Assembly (NCBI GenBank): GCA_947474365.1
Contig: CANJIU010000076.1
Location: 1-48,514 of the forward strand
Origin: Opitutia bacterium
GTDB lineage: Bacteria > Verrucomicrobiota > Verrucomicrobiia > Opitutales > Opitutaceae
Reading direction: 5' to 3'
DNA: 48,514 nucleotides
Shown here: positions 9,141 through 16,914 of the stretch, piece after piece
How the letters are laid out: each line of letters begins with the position of its first letter
Numbering within the stretch: position 1 is the first letter of the stretch
Notes under the pieces: model-generated
Databases searched by the model: none
What the model was told of the DNA's origin: nothing
What the model saw: the letters and a program-made list of their open reading frames with translations, nothing else
Position numbers and translations under genes: made by a program

Positions 9141-9239
9141 AATGTTGTTCCGGTTCGTCTCTGGCGCTGATTCATGGTCATATTCACTCCGGATGCTGCA
9201 ACTTGGAGCATCCTGGGGGCGGTCTGAACTTCCAATTGC

Positions 9240-9258
9240 TGGTCCATAGGGTGGACCA
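9240..9258. promoter_or_regulatory. Inverted repeat between propeller and oxidoreductase genes
   Basis: TGGTCCA, 5-nt spacer, TGGACCA: perfect 7-bp arms, in the 176-bp gap between the propeller gene and oxidoreductase copy 1. It may be an operator or an intergenic stem in the mRNA; no T-tract. The rest of the gap shows nothing else clear. Confidence 0.3.
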
Positions 9259-9316
9259 ACGCGGTGGGTGCGCTCAAGGTGGGCTGAGCGTCACCCAAGC
9301 CCGTCGGCCGGCGCCG

Positions 9317-10816
9317 TCATTCGAAGCGGAACGAATAAAGCTTCGTCCGCCGCATCCGGATTTCGAGGCAGACGCTCCGCCCCTTCAGCGTCGCCAGGTT
9401 GCCCTGCGGCCAGGCGACAAGCGCGCCGGTCGTGTTTTTCTGCAGCGGCGGACAATCTTCGACGGAGAACCCGGGGAGAGCCCGACCGGCTTCATCGAGC
9501 AGGCCGATGCGAATCTCGCCCAACGCCCCGGTATCGACATTGAGCAGCAGCCGGTCGCCAGTCACCCGCACCGGGACAGTGCGGGCGGTGCCCTCGACGT
9601 TCGCCGCGGTCAGCGAGACGAAACCATCCACGCGCTGCACGAAGCGAACGATGACGCCGTCCTGTTTCAGCTCCCGCGCCGGCTCGTCGCCGTGCTGGCT
9701 TTCGAACTCGTTCGCGTACTGCCAAATCTCGTCGCCCTTCACGACCATCCCGCTCGTCATATAGATCATCCTCCGATCGTGGGGCGACGCCACCATCGGA
9801 CTGGCGTAGGGCATGCGGTCGTAACGATGCCAGTTGATGCCGTCACGACTGCCGGCAAATTCCGTTCCCACCGGCCCCTGCTTCTGGCCCTGGTAGTTCG
9901 CCTTGGGGGAACCATCCTTGCGGCGGAAAAACGCCGGAAACGCGACGTACCACGAAGGATCCAAAGGGTACGGCTGCGCCACCATGGTGTAGACATCGGT
10001 GCGCGACGGATCCCGCCCATCGCACTCAAAGACGGTGGGCACCTCGTCCAAGGCGTATCGCAGCGAATCGGGCTTCCCCGACCCCCGGCCGCGACCGGTG
10101 GGCTCGATTCCCGTCGGCTCCTTGAGGCTGCTCACCTCGATCCGTTTGACAGTTCGGTACTGCGGCGACCAGCCGCGAAAATAGAGCACGTACATGCCAA
10201 TCCGCCGGTCCCAGAACGCGACGTTCTGGGTATCCGAGGGAAACTTCAGGAAACCGGGCTCATCCGCCTGCCAGCGAAGCCCGTCCGGCGACGTGTACCG
10301 ACCCACACCGCCGTAGGGGAAATTGATGTTCGAGACCGCGACGTAACGTTCCGCGGGCGATGCAGCGTTGGGATCGATGAACGGCGTAAACCCGGCGCTT
10401 CCTCCTTTCAACAGGTTGGTCTCCTTGCTGCCCTCGTACTCCACGAGCCCAAGCGCGGGCTTGGTGAAATGGATGCCATCCCGGGATTCGGCGTAGGCGA
10501 GCCCGGCGGAAGGCCGCCCCTGCTTCGCGCGCGCGTGATACCAGAGCCGCACCCGGTCATCCTCTTGCAGGACCGAGGAATAAAAACCGAGCATCAGGCT
10601 CTCCCAGGGACGATCCGGTCGGAGCACGACCTCCTGCCGCTGCGCGGGGTTGATCGTGATCTGGAGATCTTGGAACGACGACAGCAGCGCCGGCTCAAGA
10701 AACAAATAACGCCCGGCCTCGAACGTCGCCGTCGCCGCTGGCACGGTGACCGTTAACAACAGGGCGGCAACGGCCATCGCGGAACGAGCGAGAGTTTGGA
10801 GCAGGGCGGGACTCAT
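9317..10816 (-). CDS. Secreted beta-propeller protein resembling GH43/GH32-type glycosidases
   Basis: 499 residues with an N-terminal signal peptide (to about TVPAATA). The body shows repeated propeller-blade phrases: RVRLWYHAR followed by YAESRDGIHF, RYTSPDGLRWQ, MYVLYFRGW and TEFAGSRDGINWHRYD. Repeated 'SxDGxxW' blades are typical of the five-bladed furanosidase-type glycoside hydrolase superfamily (GH32, 43, 62, 68, 117). I cannot assign the catalytic acids with confidence, so hydrolase activity is inferred from fold and context only. The C-terminal ~100 residues look like a beta-sandwich (VSLTAANVEG...). It sits 43 bp downstream of the redoxin gene and upstream of oxidoreductase copy 1 in one minus-strand cluster, consistent with releasing a sugar for the neighbouring oxidoreductase/isomerase. 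Confidence 0.75.
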   Translation of the reverse strand: MSPALLQTLARSAMAVAALLLTVTVPAATATFEAGRYLFLEPALLSSFQDLQITINPAQRQEVVLRPDRPWESLMLGFYSSVLQEDDRVRLWYHARAKQGRPSAGLAYAESRDGIHFTKPALGLVEYEGSKETNLLKGGSAGFTPFIDPNAASPAERYVAVSNINFPYGGVGRYTSPDGLRWQADEPGFLKFPSDTQNVAFWDRRIGMYVLYFRGWSPQYRTVKRIEVSSLKEPTGIEPTGRGRGSGKPDSLRYALDEVPTVFECDGRDPSRTDVYTMVAQPYPLDPSWYVAFPAFFRRKDGSPKANYQGQKQGPVGTEFAGSRDGINWHRYDRMPYASPMVASPHDRRMIYMTSGMVVKGDEIWQYANEFESQHGDEPARELKQDGVIVRFVQRVDGFVSLTAANVEGTARTVPVRVTGDRLLLNVDTGALGEIRIGLLDEAGRALPGFSVEDCPPLQKNTTGALVAWPQGNLATLKGRSVCLEIRMRRTKLYSFRFE

Positions 10817-10859
10817 GGAGAGAAAGGCGAACCTCCTTCAGACGGCCTGTTTCGGAAAA

Positions 10860-12056
10860 TCATCCGCGTTCTCCGGGCGAAAAATACGGCCCCAGCGTGT
10901 CCACGATGCGGTTGATCAGTTCCCGTTCATCAAGCTCACCCGTGTGCCGCCAGAGGATTTTTCCGTCCGGGCCCATCAGGACCGTGTGGGGCACTCCGCC
11001 CGGCCAGTCCGGGTCGAGCGCCTGCATGAGGGGCTGCCAGTCGCTGTCGGCGTAAAGGTAGTGGTTCGTCCGCCGGCCTTCTTTTTTGAGCGCCGGATGG
11101 GTCCGCGCCGGAACTCCTGCGTGCTGCCCCTCAAGGAACTCCTGCACGCGCGCAGCCTGTTTGGGCTGATCAACACTCACCGTGATCAGATCGAAAGGCC
11201 GCATGCTGAACCGTCGCATCGCCTGCACGAGCGTGGGAAACTCCTCGACGCACGGACCGCACCACGTCGCCCAGACGTTGAAGAGTCGGACGCGCCCCGC
11301 GGAATTCGCCGCGAGCGACTTGATCGAGGCAAGGTCGGCGGTCTCGACCATCACCGGCTCGGCATCCCAGCGGGCCACCCGCTTGGCGACGGACTCCTTC
11401 TTTGCGCGCCACTTGGTCGAGCAGCCGTGGGGCTTCGTCGTTTCAACCGCGACCGGCCGTCCGGCCAGCATCGCCTCGACCGCGGCGCGCGCATCCTGCG
11501 TCCTGATACTCGCCGGATCGGCATAGGGTGAATTGTCGAACTGGCCTTTGTAGCGGAGCCGGCGTTCCGCGTCGAAGAGGAACACGTGCGGCGTGGTGAG
11601 GCAGCCGTACGCCATCGCGGTCGTCTGCGTCTCGCCGTCCCACAGGTAAGGGAACGGCAGCTGCACCTCTGCCGCGTAGCGCTTCATGTCCTCGAATCCG
11701 TCGTCGTAGCGCGAGTAGCCGAGTTCATCGACGCTCAGACCCTCGGGATGATTGGGGTTGATGCCCACGACGGCCACGCCGCGTGCCGCCATCTCTTGGG
11801 CGAACTTCACCAATCTCGGCGCGGTGGCGTTGGAGTCCGGACAGTGATTGGAAATAAATGCCACCATCAGCACGGGCGCGGAGCGATAGTCGGCCAGCGC
11901 ATGCGTGCGGCCGTCGATGCCGGGCAGGCGGAAATCCGGCGCCGCGTCGCCGATCGCGAGCGTGGCGCTCTCCAGAGCACCCGGGTTGGACTGCGCGATC
12001 GCGGGAGCCGCCGCCAGCCATCCTCCGATCGCGAAAAGGAGGAGGCGCACGTTCAT
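10860..12056 (-). CDS. Exported protein with two thioredoxin-fold domains (AhpC/TSA-like plus TlpA-like)
   Basis: 398 residues starting at the ATG at 12056, whose ATGA overlaps the stop of the upstream TIM-barrel gene by 4 bp, a sign of translational coupling; the long open frame above this start only shadows the TIM-barrel gene. A signal peptide (to about AIAQ) is followed by an AhpC/TSA-like domain, residues 36-200 (GDAAPDFRLPGIDGR, VAFISNHCPDSNATAP) with a single Cys at 72, and a second domain from about 245 with a full thioredoxin active site WCGPC (Cys266, Cys269). GCSTKW near 211-216 links the two. A periplasmic thiol redox role is likely, but its place in a sugar-catabolic cluster is unexplained. 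A similar redoxin domain recurs in the copper-monooxygenase fusion at 24628. Confidence 0.88.
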   Translation of the reverse strand: MNVRLLLFAIGGWLAAAPAIAQSNPGALESATLAIGDAAPDFRLPGIDGRTHALADYRSAPVLMVAFISNHCPDSNATAPRLVKFAQEMAARGVAVVGINPNHPEGLSVDELGYSRYDDGFEDMKRYAAEVQLPFPYLWDGETQTTAMAYGCLTTPHVFLFDAERRLRYKGQFDNSPYADPASIRTQDARAAVEAMLAGRPVAVETTKPHGCSTKWRAKKESVAKRVARWDAEPVMVETADLASIKSLAANSAGRVRLFNVWATWCGPCVEEFPTLVQAMRRFSMRPFDLITVSVDQPKQAARVQEFLEGQHAGVPARTHPALKKEGRRTNHYLYADSDWQPLMQALDPDWPGGVPHTVLMGPDGKILWRHTGELDERELINRIVDTLGPYFSPGERG

Positions 12057-13045
12057 CCGGTGGCTTTCCCGAGGCGCGAAGGCCGCACCAGCCCAGCCCG
12101 GCCCATCAGCGGCGCGAGGCGCTCGTAGCAGAGTTTCGCCGTGGACACGGGCTGGTATCCGGGCTTCCGATGCACGTGCGCGCTCACCTCCACGTTCACA
12201 AAGCCCGAGTATTTCAGTTCCTTGAGCAACCGGAAGTAGGCGAGATAGTCCGTCTTGCCGTCGCCCGGCAGCAGGAAGTCGTGCTTTTCCGACGTGCCCT
12301 GGGAATCCTTCACGACGATCAGCGGAGTGAACGTGATGAGCTGGCGCAGGCTTTCCTCCAGGGGGTAGCCCTCGACGTAAAAATGACTGTAGTCGAAGAC
12401 GATCCGGATGCGCGGGCTGCCGACGGCGTTGATCAGCCAGAGGACGCGTTCGACGCTTTGCACCGCGTCGCCCGCGTGCGGCTTGAACGTGAGCGTGGTG
12501 TTGCCGCCCTCCAGGATCGGCACCCAGGTCCGGAGTTCGTCGACCATCGCATTTTTGGCGGTTTCCCACTCCGCCTTTTTCCGCCCAAGGATGGTGTCGA
12601 GATACGGCGGACGCGACGGCACCAGCGCGTTGCCCAGCTCGACGGCGAGCTTCAGCCGGTCGAGGTTCTTCGCCTTGGCGTCCGGAGTGCCTTTCAGCGA
12701 AATATTTTCAATCGTCGAAGGGAGCGCCAGGCCGGAATCCTCGATCTGCCGCCGCAGTGTCCGGCGGTTCTCCGGCGACAGCTTGGCGGGATCGGCCGGC
12801 CAGCCTGGCATGAGGCAAAGCTGCAGGCCGTCGTAGCCGGTCTCCTTGATGACCCTGAGCGCGTCGGGCGTCGCGAGGTCCTTCATCCCGTAGGTGCCGA
12901 TCGTCAGTCCGACGGTCGGCGAGGATTTGCCCGCGGCCGCCAGCAACGGTGCCGAGGAGAGCGCCCCGAGACCGGCGCCGACAATGACACGTGAGAAGTC
13001 GCGCCGACTCATCGGAGCGGCGCCAGGAAGCAGGGATTCGTTCAT
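12053..13045 (-). CDS. Sugar phosphate isomerase/epimerase-like TIM-barrel protein, Tat-exported
   Basis: 330 residues, xylose-isomerase-like TIM-barrel family (AP endonuclease 2 fold). A Tat signal MSRRDFSRVIVGAG (residues 12-25) directs export. Strand ends typical of the fold: VGLTIGTYGMKDL, GYDGLQLCL, TLTFKPHAGD, RIVFDYSHFYVEG, VVKDSQG and FVNVEVSAHVH; the D, H and E residues in the last ones are probable metal ligands. Members next to Gfo/Idh/MocA genes commonly convert keto-sugars or inositol derivatives; the substrate here is unknown. It lies downstream of oxidoreductase copy 2 across 160 bp that hold repeat element B, and overlaps the redoxin gene by 4 bp. A wrecked second copy lies at 7603-7669. 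Confidence 0.9.
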   Translation of the reverse strand: MNESLLPGAAPMSRRDFSRVIVGAGLGALSSAPLLAAAGKSSPTVGLTIGTYGMKDLATPDALRVIKETGYDGLQLCLMPGWPADPAKLSPENRRTLRRQIEDSGLALPSTIENISLKGTPDAKAKNLDRLKLAVELGNALVPSRPPYLDTILGRKKAEWETAKNAMVDELRTWVPILEGGNTTLTFKPHAGDAVQSVERVLWLINAVGSPRIRIVFDYSHFYVEGYPLEESLRQLITFTPLIVVKDSQGTSEKHDFLLPGDGKTDYLAYFRLLKELKYSGFVNVEVSAHVHRKPGYQPVSTAKLCYERLAPLMGRAGLVRPSRLGKATG

Positions 13046-13055
13046 GTGGGAGGAT

Positions 13056-13191
13056 GCAGTTGAGAGCTGAGAGTTGAGAGTTGAGGGTTGAGATCAAAAC
13101 CAGGAGGAAAACGAGGATTGTGGGGGACCCGGTGACGCGCGGTTTAGCTCTGAAGGTCGAACTCTCAACTCTCAGCCCTCAACTTTCAACC
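13056..13191 (+). repeat. Heptad-ended dispersed element, copy B
   Basis: Starts GCAGTTGAGAGCTGAGAG and continues with GTTGAGAG heptads, then ATCAAAACCAGGAGG, a variable centre, GCTCTGAAGGTCGAACTC and ends CTCAACTTTCAACCGC. The left end equals the complement of the right end of copy C (GATGCAGTTGAGAG), so the ends are terminal inverted repeats. It fills nearly all of the gap between oxidoreductase copy 2 and the TIM-barrel gene; the equivalent gap in the duplicated unit (7670-7703) is 34 bp and lacks it. Confidence 0.78.
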
Positions 13192-13205
13192 GCTCGTAGT
13201 CCGAC

Positions 13206-14642
13206 CTACGCCCGCAACGCGTCGATCTCCCAGCCCTTGCGGTACTGGCGGCGCACGAGGGCGGTCGCGGCCGGGTCGTCGAAACGCAGCTTGGCCGCGT
13301 CCCACACCAGGCGCCGCCCGGGGACGCGCTGGGCGATCGTGCCGAGCATGACGACTTCCGTGAGCGGGCCGGCGACGTCGAACGAGGAACTGGCCTGGCG
13401 GCCGGCGAGAATGGCGTTCGGCCACTCAAGATAATGGTCGAGCTTCTCGGCGGCCAGATCCGCAAACATCCGCTTGAGCGGACCGACCGTGTAGTCGCGG
13501 AACTTCTCCTGTGGATACAGCCGGGGCGGCGAGCCGGACGACACGTGCATGACGCCCTCGTCACCGATAAAGAGGGATCCGCCGCCGGGGACTTTGAATC
13601 CCTCGGGCAACTTGCCCGGATCAATCGGCTGCACCTTTTTCAGCCCATCCGACCAGGTGAAGCGGAAGCCCTCGTGCGTGTAGCGCGTCGCGGGGAACTC
13701 GTAGACCACGGTGCTCGCCTCCGGATACACGAGGTCGTCCAGATTGCTCACTTCGGCGCGGAGCGCGGTCGGCGCCCCGAGTTCGAGCGCCCAGACGACC
13801 ACGTCCATGACGTGGCACCCCATGTCGCCCAACGCACCCGTTCCGAATTCCTTCCAGGCCCGCCAATTGAAGTTGTGGTAGAGAAACGTCTTGTAGGGGC
13901 GCGGCTCCGCGACGCCCGCCCACTCGTTCCAGTGGATGCCCTTGGGCAACGGATCTTCACCCACCGCCAGATCCCTGATTCCCGGAAGCCAAACCGGCTT
14001 CGACCCGAGGATTGAATAGGCTTCGCGGACTTTCCCAATCACGCCGCTCCGAATCGCCTGCACGGCGCAGCGATACCCCGTGCTCGAGCGATACTGGTTG
14101 CCCATGTGCGTGATGACGCCCTTCGAGCGGGCGAACTCCCGCATGACGCGGGCCTCGTGCACCGTCTGCGTCATCGGCTTCTGCACGAACACATGCTTGC
14201 CGAGCGCCATGGCGGTGAGCGCCACAGTGGCGTGCATGTGGTCTGGAGTGGAAACCGTGACGGCGTCGATGTCCCGCTGCTCGAGCATCCGGCGAAAATC
14301 CGTGTAGAGTTTCGCCTTGGGGAACATCCGCGCGGCGGCGCCGATGCCGAGCGAGCGCGCCGTCTGCACCGGCGCCAGGTTGGGCGGCTGCGGGCCGCCA
14401 TCCCGGTGATCGATGTCGCACAGCGCCACGATGTCGTGGAGCCGGCCTTCGTCGCTCACGCCGCGCAAGTCGTCCCAGCCCTTGCCGGCGGCGCCGACGC
14501 AGGCGATGCGGAGTCGCCGGCCGGCTGGCTCGGCGCGCGCACGCCGGGGGAGCGTGCCAAGGAGGCCAAGCCACGCGCCACCGGCGGCGACGGTGCGGCC
14601 AAAATCACGCCGGGTCATTGGGGCGGTCTTTGTCGTCTTCAT
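13206..14642 (-). CDS. Gfo/Idh/MocA-family oxidoreductase, Tat-exported (copy 2)
   Basis: 478 residues, same length as copy 1 with no gaps in the by-eye alignment. Tat signal MTRRDFGRTVAAGG at residues 9-22; nucleotide-binding RIACVGAAGKG; DAVTVSTPDHMHA; KHVFVQKPMTQT; C-terminal HNFNWRAWKEFG and GDMGCHVMDVVVWAL. Differences from copy 1 cluster in the signal peptide and in surface stretches (for example GIMHAAPGTPP against GVMHVSSGSPP), while the cofactor core is unchanged, suggesting retained activity and perhaps altered specificity. It is the first gene of the minus-strand cluster, followed by element B and the TIM-barrel gene. The substrate is unknown; a periplasmic sugar dehydrogenase is the best family-level call. 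Confidence 0.94.
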   Translation of the reverse strand: MKTTKTAPMTRRDFGRTVAAGGAWLGLLGTLPRRARAEPAGRRLRIACVGAAGKGWDDLRGVSDEGRLHDIVALCDIDHRDGGPQPPNLAPVQTARSLGIGAAARMFPKAKLYTDFRRMLEQRDIDAVTVSTPDHMHATVALTAMALGKHVFVQKPMTQTVHEARVMREFARSKGVITHMGNQYRSSTGYRCAVQAIRSGVIGKVREAYSILGSKPVWLPGIRDLAVGEDPLPKGIHWNEWAGVAEPRPYKTFLYHNFNWRAWKEFGTGALGDMGCHVMDVVVWALELGAPTALRAEVSNLDDLVYPEASTVVYEFPATRYTHEGFRFTWSDGLKKVQPIDPGKLPEGFKVPGGGSLFIGDEGVMHVSSGSPPRLYPQEKFRDYTVGPLKRMFADLAAEKLDHYLEWPNAILAGRQASSSFDVAGPLTEVVMLGTIAQRVPGRRLVWDAAKLRFDDPAATALVRRQYRKGWEIDALRA

Positions 14643-15150
14643 TTTTAAGATCCAAATGCCGCGCCGGGATTGACGCGGGAGCCTGCAAAAAAATCATCCC
14701 TTTCGAACTGTACGGCGGCCGACGTCGCGAGCCGGCGTGTACCAACCCCCGGACGCGATCGGACCGCCCGACTCATGCTTTGGGAGCGGATCCCGGGAGC
14801 AGGCCGGAGAAAATGGCAGCGATGAAAGGGCACACGGCGCCGCGCGGGTGCATCGTCGGGTGAGCAAGGAGGGGAATTCCGCGGCACGGAGCGGACGGTA
14901 GTCGGTCTGCGGCGCAGTGACCAAGGGAAAGAACGAGGTCCGGCGAGAATACCAGAGACGCTGCGGTGCCGTTAATTCCGGGGCCAAGGTGGGCTCGAGG
15001 CCCTTGTCCGGGCCAGCGCGACGCCTGCACTCGAAATAGCCTGTCCCTTTTGGGTCGGCCTCAAGACGGCACAACGCTGCCGCGAGTGCCTGTAATAACC
15101 TGTCCGTTCATCCCCCCTCCTACATCACCCTGCCGGCCGGCGGGGCCAGT
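14643..15150. other. 508-bp intergenic region without a convincing gene
   Basis: Upstream of oxidoreductase copy 2 and downstream of the TetR gene. Open frames here have Arg/Pro/Ser-rich translations with no domain. It contains two near-identical short repeats, AATAGCCTGTCCCTTTT (15035-15051) and AATAACCTGTCCGTTCA (15094-15110), 59 bp apart. The promoter of the minus-strand cluster should be here but I could not pick it out. Confidence 0.5.
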
Positions 15151-15741
15151 TCAGGCCGTCGCAAGTTTGAGCAGACTCGCGGCCGCGGCCCGCGCCGCCC
15201 CGCACGGCGCCGTCGAACCGGTGGCGTGCGCGGCGACGATCGCACCGTCGATCAGCAGGCTGATCGTCTCCCCCAGCGCGGCAGGCGCCCTGGCTCCGGC
15301 GGCGTCCGCCAGCCCGGTCAGCATCCCAATCACGGCCTGTTTGTGCCGCCACGCCGCCTGATGAATCGGATGGTCCCGCTCGGGATATTCGCTGAGCGCC
15401 CGGATGAAGGCGCAGCCCTTGAAATCGTCGGTCGCGAACCAACCGTCCAGCCAGTCAAACACCGCCAGCAACCGGCGCGCCGGCGAGCGCCCCGCGGCTT
15501 CAACCGCGGCCTGGAGCCCGGCCTGAATTTCACGATCGCGCTTCTCCAGCACCGCGATGATCAGGTCCTCCTTCGCCGCGAAGTGATGGTAGAGCGTCAT
15601 CTTGGCCACACCCGCCTCCGCGAGAAGTGTGTCGATGCCGACGGCGCGGTAACCGTCACGATAAAAGAGACGCCACGCCGTGGCCATGAGGTGCGCGCGC
15701 TTCGGCGAGACGATTTCAGGAGTAGAACCAGTGGCCGGCAT
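15151..15741 (-). CDS. TetR/AcrR-family transcriptional repressor
   Basis: 196 residues from the ATG at 15741 (MPATGSTPEIVSPKRAHLMATAW). An alternative ATG at 15813 would add 24 residues but would place one whole operator inside the gene, so I prefer the shorter form, which is also the usual family length. The N-terminal HTH is clear: AWRLFYRDGYRAVGIDTLLAEAGVAKMTLYHHFAAKEDLI. The C-terminal helical domain (RDREIQAGLQ...FKGCAFIRALSEY) resembles the TetR_C domain of reactive-electrophile or quinone sensors. It is divergent from the DsrE/PNPOx/DUF1348 operon, and two matching palindromes between them (15782-15831) suggest it represses itself and that operon. The inducer is unknown. Confidence 0.92.
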   Translation of the reverse strand: MPATGSTPEIVSPKRAHLMATAWRLFYRDGYRAVGIDTLLAEAGVAKMTLYHHFAAKEDLIIAVLEKRDREIQAGLQAAVEAAGRSPARRLLAVFDWLDGWFATDDFKGCAFIRALSEYPERDHPIHQAAWRHKQAVIGMLTGLADAAGARAPAALGETISLLIDGAIVAAHATGSTAPCGAARAAAASLLKLATA

Positions 15742-15781
15742 GGCGCGAACAAGGCGGAAATTCACGGCGGAGACAAGCTGA

Positions 15782-15797
15782 TAGACAGATTTGTCTA
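15782..15797. promoter_or_regulatory. TetR-type operator 1
   Basis: TAGACA-GATT-TGTCTA: perfect 6-bp arms with a 4-bp centre. It lies 41 bp before the TetR start and repeats as operator 2 at 15816. The form TAGACANNNNTGTCTA is typical of TetR-family sites. Confidence 0.7.
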
Positions 15798-15815
15798 CTT
15801 TGCGCTTGCGCACGG

Positions 15816-15831
15816 TAGACAGACCTGTCTT
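15816..15831. promoter_or_regulatory. TetR-type operator 2
   Basis: TAGACA-GACC-TGTCTT, one mismatch from the palindrome of operator 1; centres are 34 bp apart, about three helical turns, which would allow two dimers on the same face. It lies 65 bp before the DsrE gene. Confidence 0.65.
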
Positions 15832-15895
15832 GTTTAACCGACCACGAGGTCATTCCGATTTCGCGGCCCGCCGTCATCACCAGAAAAAATCCACC

Positions 15896-16270
15896 ATGAA
15901 AATCGCCATCATCATCCTGTCCGATCCAAAGTCCGGCACCGAGGAAGCCCTCGGTCGCGTCTTCAACGCCCTCGCTGTCGCCCACGAGGCCCTGCAGGCC
16001 GGCGACCAAGTCGAGGTCGTTTTCAACGGCGCCGGCACGCGTTGGCCCGCCGAGCTGAGCAAGGTCTCGCATCCCGCCAACGGTCTCTACAACGCCGTGC
16101 GCGAGGTCGTGAAGGGGGCATCCTGCGGCTGCGCCGCCGTGTTCGGCGCCACCAAGGAGGTTGAGGCCTGCGGACTGCCGCTGCTCAAAAGCAAGGCTCT
16201 GGCTGGCACGCCCGGTCTTTCAAACCTCCGCACCTATCTTGCCGACGGTTGGCAGACGCTCGTGTTCTGA
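15896..16270 (+). CDS. DsrE/DsrF-like family protein
   Basis: 124 residues from ATG 15896 (MKIAIIILSDPKSGTEEALGRVFNAL). The fold is recognisable: first beta strand, helix with paired small residues, then QAGDQVEVVFNGAGTRWPAEL, VVKGASCGCAAVFGATKEVEACGLPLL. Three Cys near 79-93 of the chain recall the sulfur-handling cysteines of the DsrE family, but many members of this small-protein group are uncharacterised. The open frame above ATG 15896 contains the TetR operators, so the longer form is unlikely. First gene of a three-gene operon under the probable control of the TetR regulator. Function beyond the family is not clear. Confidence 0.85.
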   Translation: MKIAIIILSDPKSGTEEALGRVFNALAVAHEALQAGDQVEVVFNGAGTRWPAELSKVSHPANGLYNAVREVVKGASCGCAAVFGATKEVEACGLPLLKSKALAGTPGLSNLRTYLADGWQTLVF

Positions 16271-16313
16271 GGCCGCTCCGCTCCGGTGAACCGCAATTCC
16301 CCCCCGTTCTCCC

Positions 16314-16913
16314 ATGGCCGATAACTATCTGAATCTCGCCGTCACTCCGGCGGTGGCGCGGGCGCAAGCTCACTATTACGGCCAGGCGATGACCGTTCCA
16401 GGCGGCTCGCCTGCGGGCGGTCCGCTGGGGGAGGAGGAGCGCGCGTTCATCGCGGCGCGCGACAGCTTCTACCTCGCAACCGTGAACGAGGAGGGTTGGC
16501 CGTATATGCAACATCGCGGAGGTCCGGCCGGTTTTTTGCACGTGCTTGGGCCAACGTCGCTCGCGTTTGCCGATTTCAGGGGCAACCGGCAGTTGCTCTC
16601 GACCGGCAACGTCGCAGCTCAGGACCGGGTCTCCCTGTTCCTCATGGATTATCCTCAACGCACGCGCCTGAAAATTCTCGGGCACGCCCGCGTCGAGGAC
16701 GCCCGCAGTCATCCGGAGCTGGTTGCCCGGCTCGCCGAGCCGGACGCTCGTCGCAGTGTCGAGCGGCTTTTCCTGATTGAGGTCGCGGCGTTTGACTGGA
16801 ATTGCCCAAAATTCATCACGCCCCGCTACACGGCGGCGGAGGTGGATGAGGCCCTCGCGCCGCTTCGGCAGCGCATCGCCGAACTCGAATCCCAACTGGG
16901 AAAACAAAAATGA
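16314..16913 (+). CDS. Pyridoxamine 5'-phosphate oxidase-family (FMN-binding split-barrel) protein
   Basis: 199 residues. The split-barrel core is visible: FIAARDSFYLATVNEEGWPYMQHRGGPAGFLHVLG, LAFADFRGNRQLLSTGNV and RVSLFLMDYPQRTRLKILGHARV. This pattern belongs to the PNPOx-like group that binds FMN and often detoxifies or reduces small molecules, not to the biosynthetic PdxH enzyme. The C-terminus (EVDEALAPLRQRIAELESQLGKQK) is a probable coiled coil. 43 bp after the DsrE gene and one base before the DUF1348 gene, so co-transcribed with both. The TetR-regulated setting suits an inducible stress or xenobiotic response. Confidence 0.9.
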   Translation: MADNYLNLAVTPAVARAQAHYYGQAMTVPGGSPAGGPLGEEERAFIAARDSFYLATVNEEGWPYMQHRGGPAGFLHVLGPTSLAFADFRGNRQLLSTGNVAAQDRVSLFLMDYPQRTRLKILGHARVEDARSHPELVARLAEPDARRSVERLFLIEVAAFDWNCPKFITPRYTAAEVDEALAPLRQRIAELESQLGKQK

Positions 16914-16914
16914 C

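Noticed and set aside
12057..12569. Upstream extension of the redoxin gene to 12569
   Set aside because: This part is another frame of the TIM-barrel gene; the ATGA overlap at 12053-12056 marks the real start.
14694..15074. 126-codon frame in the gap upstream of oxidoreductase copy 2
   Set aside because: Translation is Pro/Arg/Ser-rich with no recognisable fold, and it runs through the short direct repeats.
15742..15813. Longer TetR start at 15813
   Set aside because: It would include a whole operator palindrome in the coding sequence and exceed the family's usual length.
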